IMG/VR virus record: IMGVR_UViG_3300025073_000054
Coordinates: 1-61,672 of that record
Direction: 5' to 3' (one strand)
DNA: 61,672 bases
Origin: a virus
The notes under the pieces are model-generated. The model saw nothing but the letters and a program-made list of their open reading frames with translations, ran no database searches and was not told the origin of the DNA. Shown here one piece after another: positions 61,531-61,672 of the stretch. Made by a program: the position numbers and the translations under genes. Every line of letters begins with the position of its first letter. Within the stretch, counting starts at the first letter, position 1.

Positions 61531-61672
61531 ATCGCCAACGTGCCTGACGACACGCCCATGGTGATCAGCGGACCCGACCACAGCCTGCCCTTCGCAGAGG
61601 CGGTGCTGGCCTACGCCACGACGTGCTGCGACGGGTCGCTCGACGAGCCCGACGACTGAGATGCGGTCGTGC
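61531..61672. repeat. Terminal direct repeat (right copy)
   Basis: Duplicates 1-142 with one substitution (T at 61657 for G at 127). It is the assembly overlap expected for a circular or permuted molecule. Confidence 0.93.

Noticed and set aside
1-61672. CRISPR array
   Set aside because: No set of regularly spaced repeats of 23-40 bp was seen; the short repeats found are iteron-like, operator-like or part of fibre genes.

Overview
This window looks like the complete genome of a GC-rich temperate phage (about two thirds G+C or more by eye), written linearly from a circular or circularly permuted molecule. Bases 1-142 recur at 61531-61672 with one mismatch, so the unique length is about 61.53 kb. 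Head and tail genes follow the order of phage Mu (contractile tail): terminase, DUF935-type portal, protease/scaffold with a nested scaffold, capsid, DUF1320, tail terminator, sheath, tube, frameshifted chaperone, tape measure, circularisation protein, hub, spike, GPW/gp25, J-like, gp48-like, fibres. No Mu-type transposase is visible. Instead there is a tyrosine integrase with an attP carrying the 3' half of a tRNA-Phe gene. This is therefore a Mu-like virion combined with a lambda-like lifestyle. The Cys-rich lipoprotein at 14064-14633 resembles those abundant in Polyangiales-type Myxococcota, which suggests such a host; this is inference.

Layout (circular). (a) 61262 through the junction to 2448, plus strand: a ribbon-helix-helix-like regulator and a chain of small, often Cys-rich, unknown genes, ended by a bidirectional hairpin terminator at 2431-2461. 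(b) 33229 down to 2761, minus strand: the late operon, from packaging through head, tail, baseplate and fibres to a lysis/accessory cassette. That cassette holds a membrane-anchored response-regulator receiver, a DNA adenine methylase, a two-TM protein with an internal lipobox, a Tad2-like DUF2829 protein, a putative zinc peptidase and an M15 endolysin. The late operon is interrupted at 11495-14633, between the J-like and gp48-like baseplate genes, by a cassette of plus-strand cargo genes and minus-strand regulators with their own promoters. (c) 45789 down to 33526, minus strand: the early/replication arm, with XRE regulator, T5orf172 proteins, an HNH endonuclease, a replication protein with iteron-like repeats inside its gene, DnaB helicase and RusA-like resolvase. 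(d) 45896 to 46994, plus strand: immunity region with an XRE repressor and an ImmA/IrrE-like metallopeptidase. (e) 47088 to 55761, plus strand: second early arm with a putative annealing recombinase, HD hydrolase, sigma-like regulator, excisionase-like protein and integrase. (f) 55974-56828 plus and 61168-56832 minus: small accessory genes.

How it works together (inference). Two promoters, leftward at 45826-45798 and rightward at 47015-47043, are bracketed by the same inverted operator (GTCAC-like/GTGAC-like half sites). A single repressor could thus silence both early arms. The HELAH metallopeptidase next to the repressor gene suggests repressor removal by proteolysis, as in ImmR/ImmA systems. 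Many genes are linked by GTGA, ATGA or TGATG stop/start overlaps, so translational coupling is the rule and was used to choose most starts. Most small genes have no recognisable function.
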